DNA from: Streptomyces sp. S4.7
Lineage (GTDB): Bacteria > Actinomycetota > Actinomycetes > Streptomycetales > Streptomycetaceae
Assembly (NCBI RefSeq): GCF_010384365.1
Contig: NZ_CP048397.1
Location: 620,001-684,000, forward strand
DNA: 64,000 nucleotides
Direction of reading: 5' to 3'
In this document: positions 45,467-57,669 of the stretch, piece by piece
How positions within the stretch are numbered: position 1 is the first letter of the stretch
Layout of the letters: every line of letters begins with the position of its first letter
The notes under the pieces: generated by a model
Told to the model about the DNA's origin: nothing
Seen by the model: only the letters and a program-made list of their open reading frames with translations
Database searches by the model: none
Position numbers and translations under genes: made by a program

Positions 45467-46030
45467 GTGATTGTCCAGGCACGGAAGTCGCGCGGTGACC
45501 GCGCGAGGCCGGCGCCGGCGAACTCAACGGTGCGGCGAACGGCTTGGGGAGTTCGGCAGCGTGCCGCGGGGGTGCTGTCAGCGCTGCTCCTCGGCGTCGT
45601 CACCCTGGTCGCTCCCACGCCGGCCTCGGCGCTCGGCGCCACGAGCACCGCCGCCGCGGCGGCCACTGCCGTCCAGCGGACACTCCCCCATCAGGCCGAC
45701 CGGCCGACGCGCTCCGAGCGCTCCCGCGACTTCCGCGGGGACTCGCCCCGCGCCGCCCACAGCCACGCGGGCGCGCCGACCCGGGCGGCGTCCACGGGGC
45801 TCTGGACGCCCGAGCACACCCGGCAGCAGCACGCGCCGCAGCCCGACACGGGCGTCGTGCCGCTCACCGCGGGACTGCCCCACCCCCGCGCCGTCGTGGA
45901 GTGCGGCGTACGTCCGGGCGTCACCGCCCCGACGGCCCGGCCCTCGGGGCTGCCCGACGTCCGCGGACCTCCCTCCGGGAGCAGTCATCCGCACTGTCCC
46001 GTTCACGCGCCGACGCACCGCCTCCGGTAG
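45467..46030 (+). CDS. Secreted low-complexity protein, unknown function
   Basis: A 187-residue protein starting at GTG 45467. Basic n-region, then hydrophobic GVLSALLLGVVTLVAPTPASA, form a signal peptide near residues 35-57. The rest is Ala/Pro/His/Arg-rich (HSHAGAPTRAAST, PEHTRQQHAPQPDTG) with few structured segments. Three overlapping frames here show coding-like GC; this one was chosen for its signal peptide. A hairpin follows the stop. Confidence 0.5.
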   Translation: MIVQARKSRGDRARPAPANSTVRRTAWGVRQRAAGVLSALLLGVVTLVAPTPASALGATSTAAAAATAVQRTLPHQADRPTRSERSRDFRGDSPRAAHSHAGAPTRAASTGLWTPEHTRQQHAPQPDTGVVPLTAGLPHPRAVVECGVRPGVTAPTARPSGLPDVRGPPSGSSHPHCPVHAPTHRLR

Positions 46031-46035
46031 AGCCG

Positions 46036-46059
46036 GGCGGGTCTGAAGCCAGGCCCGCC
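46036..46059 (+). terminator. Hairpin before secDF
   Basis: Stem 46036-46045 with 46050-46059 (one G-U pair, loop of four) follows the secreted-protein stop and precedes the secDF ribosome binding site. Confidence 0.5.
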
Positions 46060-46105
46060 TCCCTCATGGGGGTGGCGCGTTCCGGCGCCCTCCCGGAGGA
46101 ATCCC

Positions 46106-48475
46106 ATGACTCGCGCCACCACGGTGCGGGCGGTTCTGGCTGTGGCCGTGCTGCTCGTATCGCTCTTCGTCACACTCACCATGAGCCCCAGACTGGGGCT
46201 CGATCTGCAGGGCGGCACCCGGATCGTCCTCCAGGCCCGCGACTCCGCGACCGCGACCGCGGACCGGGAGAGCACCGACCGCACGGTCGAGGTCCTGCGC
46301 CAGCGGATCGACGCGCTGGGGGTCGCGGAGCCGACCCTCACGCGCTCCGGGGAGAACCGTGTCCTCGTCGAGCTCCCCGACGTCACCGATCCCCGCAAGG
46401 CCGCCGAGGTACTGGGCCGGACCGCCCAGCTGACCTTCCACCCCGTCAACGGCCCCGCCGACGGCGAACCTTCCGAAGAAGCCGAGAAGAACAAGAAGGA
46501 CGAAAGGCCCGAGAAGACCGATCGGTCCGGGGAGCTGGTCCTCCCCGACGAGAACGGGAGCCGGCTCAGGCTCGGCGCCTCGGACCTGTCGGGCGCGGGC
46601 GTCAGTGACGCCCACGCGGAGTTCGACGGGCAGCGGGGAGCCGGCTGGTCCGTCTCCCTCGACTTCCGTGACGAGGCGTCCCGCGCGTGGACGCGGCTGA
46701 CCGGGGAAGCCGCCTGCCATCCACCGCAGGACGAGCGGCGCCGGGTCGCGATCGTGCTGGACGACAAGGTGATCTCCGCTCCACAGGTGAGCCCCTCGGT
46801 GACCTGCGGGGCCGGACTCCCGTCGGGTACGACCCAGATCAGCGGGTCCTTCTCCGCCGAGGAGGCCAAGAACCTGGCCCTGTTGATCAAGGGCGGGGCC
46901 CTGCCCGTACCGGTCGATGTCGTCGAACAACGCACCGTGGGTCCGACGCTGGGCGCCGAGGCGATCAGCGCCAGCGCGCGGGCCGCGGTGATCGGCGCGA
47001 GCCTCACCGCCCTGTTCATCACCTGCGTGTACCGCCTCTTCGGCGGCCTCGCCTCGCTGGCCCTGGCCGGGTACGGGCTGATCTCGTACGCCGCCCTGGT
47101 CGCGCTCGGCGTCACGCTGACGCTCCCCGGGCTGGCCGGGTTCGTGCTCGCCATCGGGATGGCGGTCGACGCGAACGTGCTGGCCTTCGAACGGGCGCGG
47201 GAGGAGTTCACGGGCCGTCCCGGCGGCGCTCCGCGGTCCGGCCGCACCCTGCGGTCCGCGACGGCCGCCGGATTCCGTAACGCCCGCACCGCGGTCGTCG
47301 ACTCCAATGTGACGACGCTGCTCGCCGCCGGTCTTCTCTTCGCCCTCGGATCGGGGCCGGTGAAGGGCTTCGGGGTCACCCTGGGAATCGGCGTACTCGT
47401 GTCGATGTTCTCCGCCCTGGTCATCGCCCGGGCGCTGACCGATCTGGCGACGCGCTCCCACTTCGTTGCCGATTTCCCGGGCGTCAACGGAATCGGTCTG
47501 CCGGGCCGCGTACGTACGTATCTGACCCGCCGCGCCCCTGATCTGTTCCGCGGGTCGCGGCGGTGGCTGGTCGTCGCGGCGGCGGTGATGGCCGTCGCGG
47601 TGCTGGGAGTGGCCCTGCGCGGGGTGAACCTCGGTGTGGAGTTCACCGGCGGGCGGCTCATGGAGTACGCGACGGCCCGGCCGGTCGACGTCGACACCGC
47701 TCGTACGGCGCTGGCCGACGCGGGCTTCGCCGATGCCGAGGTCACCACGGCCGGCGGGCAGGAGATCTCCGTACGCACCGGGGACACGGGCGAGCGGGCC
47801 GAGGCCGCCATCCGCAGCGCCCTGAGCGAGGAGGGCGGGGAGACGGCGAAGGTACGGGACGACCTGATCGGCCCCAGCCTCGGCGATGAGCTGAGGCGTC
47901 ACGCGCTGATCGCGCTGGGGATCGCCGTCGGGGTCCAACTCCTCTACCTGGCGGTGCGGTTCAGGTGGTCCTTCGCGGTGGCTTCGGTGTCCGCGCTGGT
48001 GCACGACGTGGTGATACTGATCGGGGTCTTCGCGTGGCTGGGCCGTCCCGTCGACGGGATCTTCCTCGCCGCGCTGCTCACCGTCATCGGCTACTCGGTG
48101 AACGACTCCGTGGTGGTCTTCGACCGTGTCCGTGAGCTGTGGGCGAGGTCGCCCGGCGCCTCCCTGCTGCCGACCGCGCGAACGGCCGTACTGCAGACGG
48201 TGCCCCGAACGGTGAACACCGGTATGGGCGCGCTGTTCATCCTCACGGCGCTGGCGGTACTCGGCGGGGACTCGCTCAGGGACTTCGCGCTGGCCCTGCT
48301 CATCGGTATCTGTGTGGGCACGTACTCGTCCGTGTTCACGGCCGTGCCGGTCGCGCTGGCGATGGAGGCGCGCCGCAAGGAGGGTCCTCGGGCGCCGCGC
48401 GGGCGGCGTGGCACGGGCCGTGCGCGTCCGGTGCCGCGTCACGGACGCCGGGCGGACAACGGGGCGCGGGTGTGA
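46106..48475 (+). CDS. secDF: Fused SecDF protein-export membrane protein
   Basis: A 789-residue fusion of SecD and SecF. The SecD half has GLDLQGGTRIVLQ after helix 1, a periplasmic domain with a charged KNKKDERPEKTD insert, and GPTLGAEAI before its membrane block. The SecF half starts near residue 480 and contains GVEFTGGRLMEY, then AVASVSALVHDVVILIGVF and GYSVNDSVVVFDRVRE. Twelve membrane helices are expected. SecDF uses the proton motive force to finish Sec export. Streptomyces species typically carry this fusion besides separate secD and secF genes. GGAGGA precedes ATG 46106. Confidence 0.93.
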   Translation: MTRATTVRAVLAVAVLLVSLFVTLTMSPRLGLDLQGGTRIVLQARDSATATADRESTDRTVEVLRQRIDALGVAEPTLTRSGENRVLVELPDVTDPRKAAEVLGRTAQLTFHPVNGPADGEPSEEAEKNKKDERPEKTDRSGELVLPDENGSRLRLGASDLSGAGVSDAHAEFDGQRGAGWSVSLDFRDEASRAWTRLTGEAACHPPQDERRRVAIVLDDKVISAPQVSPSVTCGAGLPSGTTQISGSFSAEEAKNLALLIKGGALPVPVDVVEQRTVGPTLGAEAISASARAAVIGASLTALFITCVYRLFGGLASLALAGYGLISYAALVALGVTLTLPGLAGFVLAIGMAVDANVLAFERAREEFTGRPGGAPRSGRTLRSATAAGFRNARTAVVDSNVTTLLAAGLLFALGSGPVKGFGVTLGIGVLVSMFSALVIARALTDLATRSHFVADFPGVNGIGLPGRVRTYLTRRAPDLFRGSRRWLVVAAAVMAVAVLGVALRGVNLGVEFTGGRLMEYATARPVDVDTARTALADAGFADAEVTTAGGQEISVRTGDTGERAEAAIRSALSEEGGETAKVRDDLIGPSLGDELRRHALIALGIAVGVQLLYLAVRFRWSFAVASVSALVHDVVILIGVFAWLGRPVDGIFLAALLTVIGYSVNDSVVVFDRVRELWARSPGASLLPTARTAVLQTVPRTVNTGMGALFILTALAVLGGDSLRDFALALLIGICVGTYSSVFTAVPVALAMEARRKEGPRAPRGRRGTGRARPVPRHGRRADNGARV

Positions 48476-48489
48476 GCGCCTGACGCGGG

Positions 48490-48538
48490 CCGGGGATCCG
48501 GGCGTGGGACAGTACCTCTCCCACGCCCGGATCCCCGG
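48490..48538. terminator. Perfect 20-bp hairpin between convergent genes
   Basis: Arms 48490-48509 and 48519-48538 are exact reverse complements, with a nine-base loop. It lies 15 bases after the secDF stop and 51 bases beyond the convergent protease stop, so it can terminate both transcripts. Confidence 0.85.
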
Positions 48539-48588
48539 TCGTCACGCGTCACGCGCCATGCGGCGGTGCGGCGGTGCGGTGGTTGTCG

Positions 48589-49799
48589 TTACGGGACGAG
48601 CCGGAGCAGCTTGTTCGGGGAGCCGGTCCCGACGCCCGTGATGACGTTGGACGTCGCGCCGTTGACCAGCGCCGTGGCGACGGCCGCCGGGGAGGCGCCC
48701 GGGTGGTTGGTCAGATAGACCGCGGCGGCGCCCGACACGTGCGGCGCGGCGAAGGAGGTGCCGTTGCCGGTGTAGGTGGCGCTGTCCGAGGTGTGCCAGC
48801 CGGCCGTGATGGCGGAGCCGGGCGCGAAGAGGTCCACGGTGGGGCCGTAGTTGGAGTACGTGGCCCGCGCGTCCGTCCTGGTGGTGGCGCCGACCGTGAT
48901 CGCGGTCGACACCCGGGCGGGTGAGTAGTTGGAGGCGAGCGCGCCCGAATTGCCGGCCGCGATGGAGTACGTCACGCCGGACGCGATGGATCTGCGCACC
49001 GCGTCGTCCAGCGTGGTGCTGGGCCCGCCGCCGAGCGAGACGTTGGCGACGGAGGAGGCGACATGGTTGGCGGTGATCCAGTCGACGCCGGCGATGACCC
49101 CGGCGGTCGTGCCGGAGCCGTTGCTGCCGAGGACGCGCACGGCGACGATCTTCGCCTTCTTCGCGGCGCCGTAGGTGGTGCCCGCGACGGTCGTGGCCAC
49201 GTGGGTGCCGTGACCGGCGCCGTCCTGGGCGGTGGCGTCGTTGTCGACGAAGTCCCAGCCGTACGAGGCCCGGCCGCTGATCTCCTGGTGGCTGATGCGG
49301 ACGCCGGTGTCGAGGACGTAGACGGTCGTGCCACCGCCCGCCGAGTCCGGGTAGTTGTAGGTGCCGTTCAGCGGGAGGTTCGGCTGGTCGATACGGTCCA
49401 GACCCCAGGGCGCGTTGGTCTGGGTGGCGGTCGAGTGGACCTTCTGGTCCTGCTCGACGGCCGCGACCGCCGGGTCGGCGGCGAGCCTCTTCGCCTCGGC
49501 GCTGCCGAGGGTGGCGGCGTAGCCGTTGAGCGCCGACGTGTAGGTGCGCTTGATCTGGCCCCCGTAACCCGCTATCAGCTTCTTGCCCTGGGCCGTTGAC
49601 GCCCTGAGTCCGGCCGTCTGCTTCAGCGTGACGATGTAGCTTCCGGGCACCGCCTCGGCCGCTCCGGCGTGCAGGATCCTGCCTTCGCCGGGGCGGCCTG
49701 GGCGGGTGCGGTCAGGCCCGCGCCGAGTACCGCCGCCAGGGTCGCCGCGGTGGTGATCGCCACGGCGGCCCGCCGCTTGGTGTCACGTACTGCTGCCAT
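48589..49799 (-). pseudogene. Subtilisin-like S8 peptidase, frameshifted after signal peptide
   Basis: ATG 49799 (behind GGAGGA) encodes a good signal peptide ending LTAPAQAAP. Near 49683-49690 a one-base loss shifts the frame. The long downstream frame continues with the inhibitor I9 propeptide (PGSYIVTLKQTAG) and a full S8 catalytic domain: Asp in VYVLDTGV, His in GHGTHVA, Ser in GTSFAAPHVSG. In the second frame ILHAGAAEAVPGSYIV would be the natural continuation. Only the signal peptide is out of frame, so either the gene is dead or the base is a sequencing error; everything else is intact. Confidence 0.8.
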
Positions 49800-49950
49800 C
49801 GAGAGGGTCCTCCTCGGACGGTGGCGCGCTTGATGGTCACGCGCCGGGGGTGGGTGCCGCGTACGGGGTCGTAGGCCGCACCACGACGATGACCTCGGGA
49901 GTTCGGCCGGAACAAGCTTTCCCAGGTGATGTCATGACCGCGGCACAGAT

Positions 49951-49965
49951 TTGACACTCCGTCAA
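49951..49965. promoter_or_regulatory. TTGAC-N5-GTCAA inverted repeat upstream of the protease
   Basis: A perfect five-base inverted repeat in the 292-base stretch between the protease start and the truncated lacZ. It resembles two facing -35 elements and could also be a repressor site. Nothing else is supported in 49800-49972. Confidence 0.35.
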
Positions 49966-49972
49966 CTCGTTG

Positions 49973-52750
<2,778 letters not shown>

Positions 52751-52946
52751 CTGGACGACGCCGCAATCAGTGACATGGACCCCGGGGCGCTCCCCCGCCG
52801 CCGTCGGCCCTCCGGTCCGGGCCGCGCACCAGCCCCTGGCCGAGGCCGAGGACCGGCATCACGGCCTCGGACCAGGCGCGCCGGACGCCCGGTTGGGCCC
52901 GGCCCGCGTGGTCGAGCGGGCCGGCCGACCCCTTCCCCGCGACCGG

Positions 52947-53942
52947 TCAGCGGGCCAGCAGTTCCAGCGTGTCGATCAGGCGGTTCGAGAAGCCCCACTC
53001 GTTGTCGTACCAGGCGACCACCTTGATGTGGCGGCCGTCGACCCTGGTGAGTGCCGAGTCGAAGATCGCCGAGGCCGGATTGCCGGTGATGTCGGAGGAC
53101 ACGAGTGCGTCGTCGGAGTATTCGAGGACGCCGGCGAGCGGTCCTTCCGCCGCGGTGCGGTAGGCCGCCAGCACGTCCTCGCGCGACACGTCGCGGGCGA
53201 CGGTCGTGTTGAGTTCGACGATGGAGCCCACCGGGACCGGTACGCGGATCGAGTCGCCCGACAGTTTGCCGTCGAGGTTCGGCAGCACGAGGCCGATCGC
53301 CTTCGCGGCGCCGGTCGTGGTCGGCACGATGTTGACGGCCGCGGCGCGGGCTCGGCGGGCGTCCCGGTGGGGAGCGTCCTGGAGGTTCTGTTCCTGGGTG
53401 TAGGCGTGCACCGTCGTCATGAAGCCGTGCTCGATGCCGGCGAGGTCGTCGAGCACCGCGGCCAGTGGCGCGAGCGCGTTGGTCGTGCACGAGGCGTTCG
53501 AGACGATGGTGTGCGTGGCCGGGTCGTACGCCTCGGTGTTGACCCCGTACGCGACCGTGGCGTCGGCACCGGCCGACGGCGCGCTGACGAGCACCTTCCG
53601 GGCGCCCGCCGCGAGGTGGGCGCGGGCGGCGTCGGCCGAGGTGAAGCGGCCGGTCGACTCCAGCACGATGTCGACGCCGAGTTCGGCCCACGGGAGCCGT
53701 GCCGGGTCGCGTTCCGCGAGCACGGCGATACGGCGCCCGTCCACGACGAGCGCGTCGTTGTCGGCGGTGACCGGGCGGCCGAGCCGACCGGCCGTCGTGT
53801 CGAAGGCGAGCAGCCGGGCGAGGGCGGCCGGCTCCGTGAGGTCGTTGACGGCGACGATTTCGAGGTCGCTGTCGCGTTCGAGGAGGACGCGCAGCGCGTT
53901 GCGTCCGATGCGGCCGAATCCGTTGATGGCGATGCGAGTCAT
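52947..53942 (-). CDS. gap: Type I glyceraldehyde-3-phosphate dehydrogenase
   Basis: A 331-residue GAPDH: NAD-binding INGFGRIGRNALR, catalytic cysteine in SNASCTTNALAP, then TVHAYTQEQNLQDAPHRDARRARAAAVNIVPTTTGAAKAI, SGDSIRVPVPVGS and WYDNEWGFSNRL. All catalytic residues are present. It converts glyceraldehyde 3-phosphate to 1,3-bisphosphoglycerate. Being alone and beside a GlxA-type regulator, it is more likely an accessory copy than the main glycolytic gene, which in Streptomyces usually lies with pgk and tpiA. Confidence 0.95.
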   Translation of the reverse strand: MTRIAINGFGRIGRNALRVLLERDSDLEIVAVNDLTEPAALARLLAFDTTAGRLGRPVTADNDALVVDGRRIAVLAERDPARLPWAELGVDIVLESTGRFTSADAARAHLAAGARKVLVSAPSAGADATVAYGVNTEAYDPATHTIVSNASCTTNALAPLAAVLDDLAGIEHGFMTTVHAYTQEQNLQDAPHRDARRARAAAVNIVPTTTGAAKAIGLVLPNLDGKLSGDSIRVPVPVGSIVELNTTVARDVSREDVLAAYRTAAEGPLAGVLEYSDDALVSSDITGNPASAIFDSALTRVDGRHIKVVAWYDNEWGFSNRLIDTLELLAR

Positions 53943-54054
53943 GAGTGGTGTCCCTTCGGTTCCCCACCAGGTTCGCGCGCGGCGGCCACTCGTGACGGCG
54001 GCGTGAACGCCATGGTTCGCAAGGATCGTGCCAAACGGCGGAACGGACGCGGGG

Positions 54055-55017
54055 CTACTCGCCGTGGGCGAAGGTCCGCCGGTACGCGCTCGGTGTGGTG
54101 CCGAGGGTGCGCCGGAAGTGTGTCCGCAGGTTCGCGCCGGTGCCGAGCCCGACGTCCGTGGCGATCTGCTCGATGCTCCGCTCCGAACGCTCCAGCAGTT
54201 CCCGGGCCATGTCGACGCGGGCGCGCATGACCCACTGCATCGGTGTGTACCCGGTGTCCTGGACGAAGCGCCGCGAGAACGTGCGCGGCGACACCGCCGC
54301 GTGCCGGGCGAGCGCCTTGAGGGTGAGGGGCTCGCCGAGCCGGTGCAGCGCCCACTCGCGGGTGGCGGCGAACCTTTCGCCGAGGGGTTCGGGCACCCGG
54401 CGCGGTACGTACTGCGCCTGGCCGCCGCTGCGGTAGGGGGCCGCGACCAGGCGGCGGGCGGCGTGGTTGGACGCGGCCACCCCGAGTTCGGTGCGCAGGA
54501 TGTGCAGGCACAGGTCGATGCCCGAGGCGGCGCCGGCCGACGTCAGGACGCTGCCCTCGTCGACGAACAGCACGTTCTCGTCGACCCGGACGAGCGGGTG
54601 CCTGGCCGCGAGTGCCCGCGTGTAGTGCCAGTGCGTCGTGGCGCGCCTGCCGTCGAGCAGGCCCGTGGCGGCGACGGCGAAGGCGCCGGTCGAGATGGCG
54701 GCGAGCCGGGCGCCCCCGCGGTGGGCGGCGATCAGCGCGTCGACGACCTCGGGCGGCGGGTCGTCCCGGTCCGGGAACCGGTAGCCGGGGATGAAGACGA
54801 TGTCGGCCCACATGAGGGCGTCGAGCCCGTGGGCGACGTGGTACGACAGGCCGTCACCACCGGCCACCGGACCGGGCGCGGCACCGCACACCCGTACCTC
54901 GTACGGCATGCTCTCGCGGGTCGTGAACACCTGCGCGGGGATGCCCACGTCGAGTGGTTTCGCACCTTCCAGCACGAGGACGGCGGCGCGGCGCGGGCGG
55001 TGGGCCGGCATGGGCAC
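54055..55017 (-). CDS. GlxA-type regulator: DJ-1/PfpI domain plus AraC helix-turn-helix
   Basis: A 320-residue regulator. Residues 1-190 form a DJ-1/PfpI-like domain (AAVLVLEGAKPLDVGIPAQVF, AAISTGAFAVAATGLLDGRRATTHW); the usual elbow cysteine is replaced by Ser/Thr in AISTGAF, so it is not enzymatic. The C-terminal AraC domain has two HTHs (LTLKALARHAAVSPRTFSRRFVQDTGYTPMQWV and IEQIATDVGLGTGANLRTHFRR). It may control the gap gene 112 bp downstream. The start could also be three residues downstream. Confidence 0.88.
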   Translation of the reverse strand: MPMPAHRPRRAAVLVLEGAKPLDVGIPAQVFTTRESMPYEVRVCGAAPGPVAGGDGLSYHVAHGLDALMWADIVFIPGYRFPDRDDPPPEVVDALIAAHRGGARLAAISTGAFAVAATGLLDGRRATTHWHYTRALAARHPLVRVDENVLFVDEGSVLTSAGAASGIDLCLHILRTELGVAASNHAARRLVAAPYRSGGQAQYVPRRVPEPLGERFAATREWALHRLGEPLTLKALARHAAVSPRTFSRRFVQDTGYTPMQWVMRARVDMARELLERSERSIEQIATDVGLGTGANLRTHFRRTLGTTPSAYRRTFAHGE

Positions 55018-55032
55018 AGGATAGGGGCCGGG

Positions 55033-55455
55033 TCAGCCGAGGAAGCTGAGCCGGACCTTCCGCTCGGGGTTGTCGACGTTCGTGTCGACCAGGCAGACGG
55101 ACTGCCAGGTGCCCAGTTCGAGGCGGCCGGCGATCACCGGGAGGGTCGCGTGGGGCGGGACCAGGGCCGGCAGGACGTGGTCGCGGCCGTGGCCCGGGGA
55201 GCCGTGGCGGTGCTGCCAGCGGTCGTCGGCGGGGAGAAGGGTGTGCAGCGCGGCGAGCAGGTCGTCGTCGCTGCCCGCGCCCGTCTCGATGACGGCAACC
55301 CCGGCGGTGGCGTGCGGGACGAAGACGTGGAGGAGGCCGTCGCGGCCGGGCGCGGTCTCGCGGAGGAACTGTTCGCACAGGTGGGTCAGGTCGGTCACCG
55401 CCTCGTCGGTGCCGGTGGGGATGTTCACGATCCTGGTGGTGAAGGCGTCGGGCAT
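55033..55455 (-). CDS. YjbQ family (UPF0047) protein
   Basis: A 140-residue YjbQ/UPF0047 protein. Conserved segments are VFVPHATAGVAVIETG with its His, RHGSPGHGRDHVLPAL, and ELGTWQSVCLVDTN. Members have been linked to a secondary thiamine-phosphate synthase activity or simply stress; the real substrate is unknown. ATG 55455 was chosen as the family start. The gene lies 15 bases upstream of the GlxA-type regulator, so they may be co-transcribed. Confidence 0.9.
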   Translation of the reverse strand: MPDAFTTRIVNIPTGTDEAVTDLTHLCEQFLRETAPGRDGLLHVFVPHATAGVAVIETGAGSDDDLLAALHTLLPADDRWQHRHGSPGHGRDHVLPALVPPHATLPVIAGRLELGTWQSVCLVDTNVDNPERKVRLSFLG

Positions 55456-55529
55456 GGGTCCTATCCTGCCGCGCCGCAGGTGTGTTCGCGTGCGGGATGA
55501 TCCGTGGACTCCGGGATGTTGGTAGAAGC

Positions 55530-56651
55530 GTGAACGACTTCGGGGTGGCAGAGACGGTCGGGGTGGCGCGGGCCGGCGGGACACGGGACGTGGACGTCGT
55601 GGTCATCGGCGCGGGACAGGCGGGTCTGTCGAGCGCCTACCACCTGCGACGATCCGGGCTGACGCCCGACCGGGACTTCGTCACCCTCGACCATTCCCCG
55701 CAGCCGGGCGGCGCATGGCAGTTCCGCTGGCCCTCGCTCACGTACGAGAAGATCCACGGGATGCACGCGCTGCCGGGCATGGAGCTGACCGGCGCCGACG
55801 GTTCGCGGCCCTCGTCCGAGGTCGTCGGGGGCTACTTCACCGCGTACGAGGAGCGGTTCGGCCTGCGGGTCCGCCGGCCCGTGGATGTGTCGGCGGTCCG
55901 TGAGGGCGAGGGCGGGCGGCTGCGGGTCGAGACGTCGGACGGTGTCTGGTCGGCGCGGGCGCTGATCAGTGCCACGGGCACCTGGGACCGGCCCTTCTGG
56001 CCGCGTTATCCGGGGCAGGAGACCTTTCGGGGCCGCCAGTTGCACACCGCGGGCTATCCGGGGCCCGGCGGGTTCGCCGGGCTGCGGGTGGTCGTCGTCG
56101 GTGGCGGGGCTTCCGGGACACAGCATCTGATGGAGATCGCGGACGTGGCGGCGGAGACGACATGGGTCACGCGCAGGCCACCGGTCTTCCGGGAGGGGCC
56201 GTTCGGCGAGGAGCAGGGGCGGGCGGCGGTCGCGCTGGTGGACGAGCGCGTACGGGCGGGGCTGCCGCCGCGGAGTGTGGTGTCGGTGACCGGGCTGCCG
56301 GTGACCGAGGCGGTCGAGCGGGCGCGTGCGCGGGGTGTGCTGGACCGGCTGCCGATGTTCGACCGGATCACCCCGTCCGGGGTGGCCTGGGACGACGGGC
56401 GGCGAATCGAGGCCGATGTGATCCTCTGGGCCACCGGTTTCCGCCCGGCGATCGACCATCTGGCGCCGCTGCGGCTGCGCGAGCCGGGTGGCGGGATCCG
56501 GGTCGAGGACACGCGTGCGGTACGGGACGAGCGTGTCCATCTGGTCGGGTACGGGCCCTCGGCCTCGACGATCGGCGCCAACCGGGCGGGGCGGGCGGCC
56601 GTGCGCGAGATCCGGGCGCTGCTGGCGCGCGAACCGGTTCTCGTGCCATGA
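55530..56651 (+). CDS. FAD/NADPH-dependent monooxygenase-like oxidoreductase
   Basis: A 373-residue flavoprotein. The FAD-binding motif VVVIGAGQAGLSSAYHL is near the N-terminus, the NADPH motif VVVVGGGASGTQHL is central, and ATGFRPAIDHL is the typical late segment. It resembles flavin-containing/Baeyer-Villiger-type monooxygenases and CzcO-like proteins, but the BVMO fingerprint is not clear. Substrate unknown. The start is uncertain: GTG 55530 or GTG 55545; an upstream frame from 55482 is less family-like. It is divergent from the YjbQ gene. Confidence 0.83.
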   Translation: MNDFGVAETVGVARAGGTRDVDVVVIGAGQAGLSSAYHLRRSGLTPDRDFVTLDHSPQPGGAWQFRWPSLTYEKIHGMHALPGMELTGADGSRPSSEVVGGYFTAYEERFGLRVRRPVDVSAVREGEGGRLRVETSDGVWSARALISATGTWDRPFWPRYPGQETFRGRQLHTAGYPGPGGFAGLRVVVVGGGASGTQHLMEIADVAAETTWVTRRPPVFREGPFGEEQGRAAVALVDERVRAGLPPRSVVSVTGLPVTEAVERARARGVLDRLPMFDRITPSGVAWDDGRRIEADVILWATGFRPAIDHLAPLRLREPGGGIRVEDTRAVRDERVHLVGYGPSASTIGANRAGRAAVREIRALLAREPVLVP

Positions 56652-56708
56652 CCGTTGGGGGTGCCCGGCCCGTCGTGGCTCGTGATCAGCCCGTCGTGGC
56701 GTCGGCGC

Positions 56709-57563
56709 TCAGTGCGTCGCGGCGCTCCTGTTCGCGTTGAACTCCGCCACGTTGCGCTGGTGTTCCGTGTAGTCGGCGGTGAAGCGGGTGTCCCCCGGCG
56801 CCACGGTGACGAAGTACAGCCAGTCGCCTCTCGCCGGGTTGATCGCCGCGTTCATCGCCTCCTCCCCCGGATTGCCGATCGGCGTGGGTGGCAGGCCCCT
56901 GAACTCGTAGGTGTTGTACGGGCTCTCGGTCTTCGTCTCGGAGTGCGTGGTGTCCAGCGTGCTGCGGTTCAGGGCGTAGTTGAGGGTCGAGTCCATCTGG
57001 AGCGGCATGTCCCTGGCCAGCCGGTTGTGCACGACGCGCGCCACGCGGCCCATGTCGGTGGGTGTGTCGGCCTCGGCCTGCACGATGCTGGCGATCGTCA
57101 CGCTCTGATAGACGCTCACGCCGTTGCCCCGGGCGCCGGCGGTGACGCGCTCGGCGCCGAAGCGCTCGCGGGCGGTGTCGACCATGTAGCCGAGCAGGCC
57201 GGCCGGGGTCGCGCCGGCCTCGACCGGATAGGTGGCCGGGAAGAGATAGCCCTCGGGGTTGCGCCGGGCGGCGTCGGGGAGTTCGAGCCGGGTCGCGGTC
57301 GCGGCCTTCTCGGTGGTGCCGGGCTCGATGCCGAGGACCTTGTCGACGGAGGCGTACACCTGGGCGGCCCGCTGCCCCTCGGGGACGAGTAGCGACACGG
57401 TCTTCGTCTCCTCGGCGGGTGGCTCCCCGCTCGGCACCAGCAGCAGCGGCACGAGTACGGCCGTCGCGACGACCACCGCCGCGCTCACGATCAGGACCAG
57501 TCGGCCCCGGCGGGTCAGCCGGGGCCTTCGCTCGGGTGTCGCGTGCGGGGGCTCGTTCTTCAT
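56709..57563 (-). CDS. mltG: Short endolytic transglycosylase MltG/YceG
   Basis: A 284-residue membrane-anchored lytic transglycosylase. One N-terminal helix (LVLIVSAAVVVATAVLVPLLLV) precedes a LysM-like segment and the MltG catalytic domain: YLFPATYPVEAG, VTIASIVQAEADT with the catalytic Glu, MPLQMDSTLNYAL and PPTPIGNPGEEAMNAAINPA. It cleaves nascent glycan strands. Canonical streptomycete MltG is much longer and lies with ruvX and aroE genes; this copy is a shorter paralogue at another locus. Confidence 0.9.
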   Translation of the reverse strand: MKNEPPHATPERRPRLTRRGRLVLIVSAAVVVATAVLVPLLLVPSGEPPAEETKTVSLLVPEGQRAAQVYASVDKVLGIEPGTTEKAATATRLELPDAARRNPEGYLFPATYPVEAGATPAGLLGYMVDTARERFGAERVTAGARGNGVSVYQSVTIASIVQAEADTPTDMGRVARVVHNRLARDMPLQMDSTLNYALNRSTLDTTHSETKTESPYNTYEFRGLPPTPIGNPGEEAMNAAINPARGDWLYFVTVAPGDTRFTADYTEHQRNVAEFNANRSAATH

Positions 57564-57669
57564 ATGGGCACGCTAACCCGAATAAAGTACACATTCCGGC
57601 ACCTCTAAAGGAGCGACGTGCGGACGCACCCGCGCCGCCGCGTGCCGGGGCGGCACGGCGGACGGTGTG

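Noticed and set aside
45544..46608. A 354-codon plus-strand frame overlapping the secreted protein and secDF start
   Set aside because: It is Arg-rich, runs into secDF in another frame and has no signal peptide or domain.
46064..48442. A 792-codon frame antisense to secDF
   Set aside because: It is Arg/Gly/Asp/Gln-rich without domains and is a mirror of the high-GC secDF coding frame.
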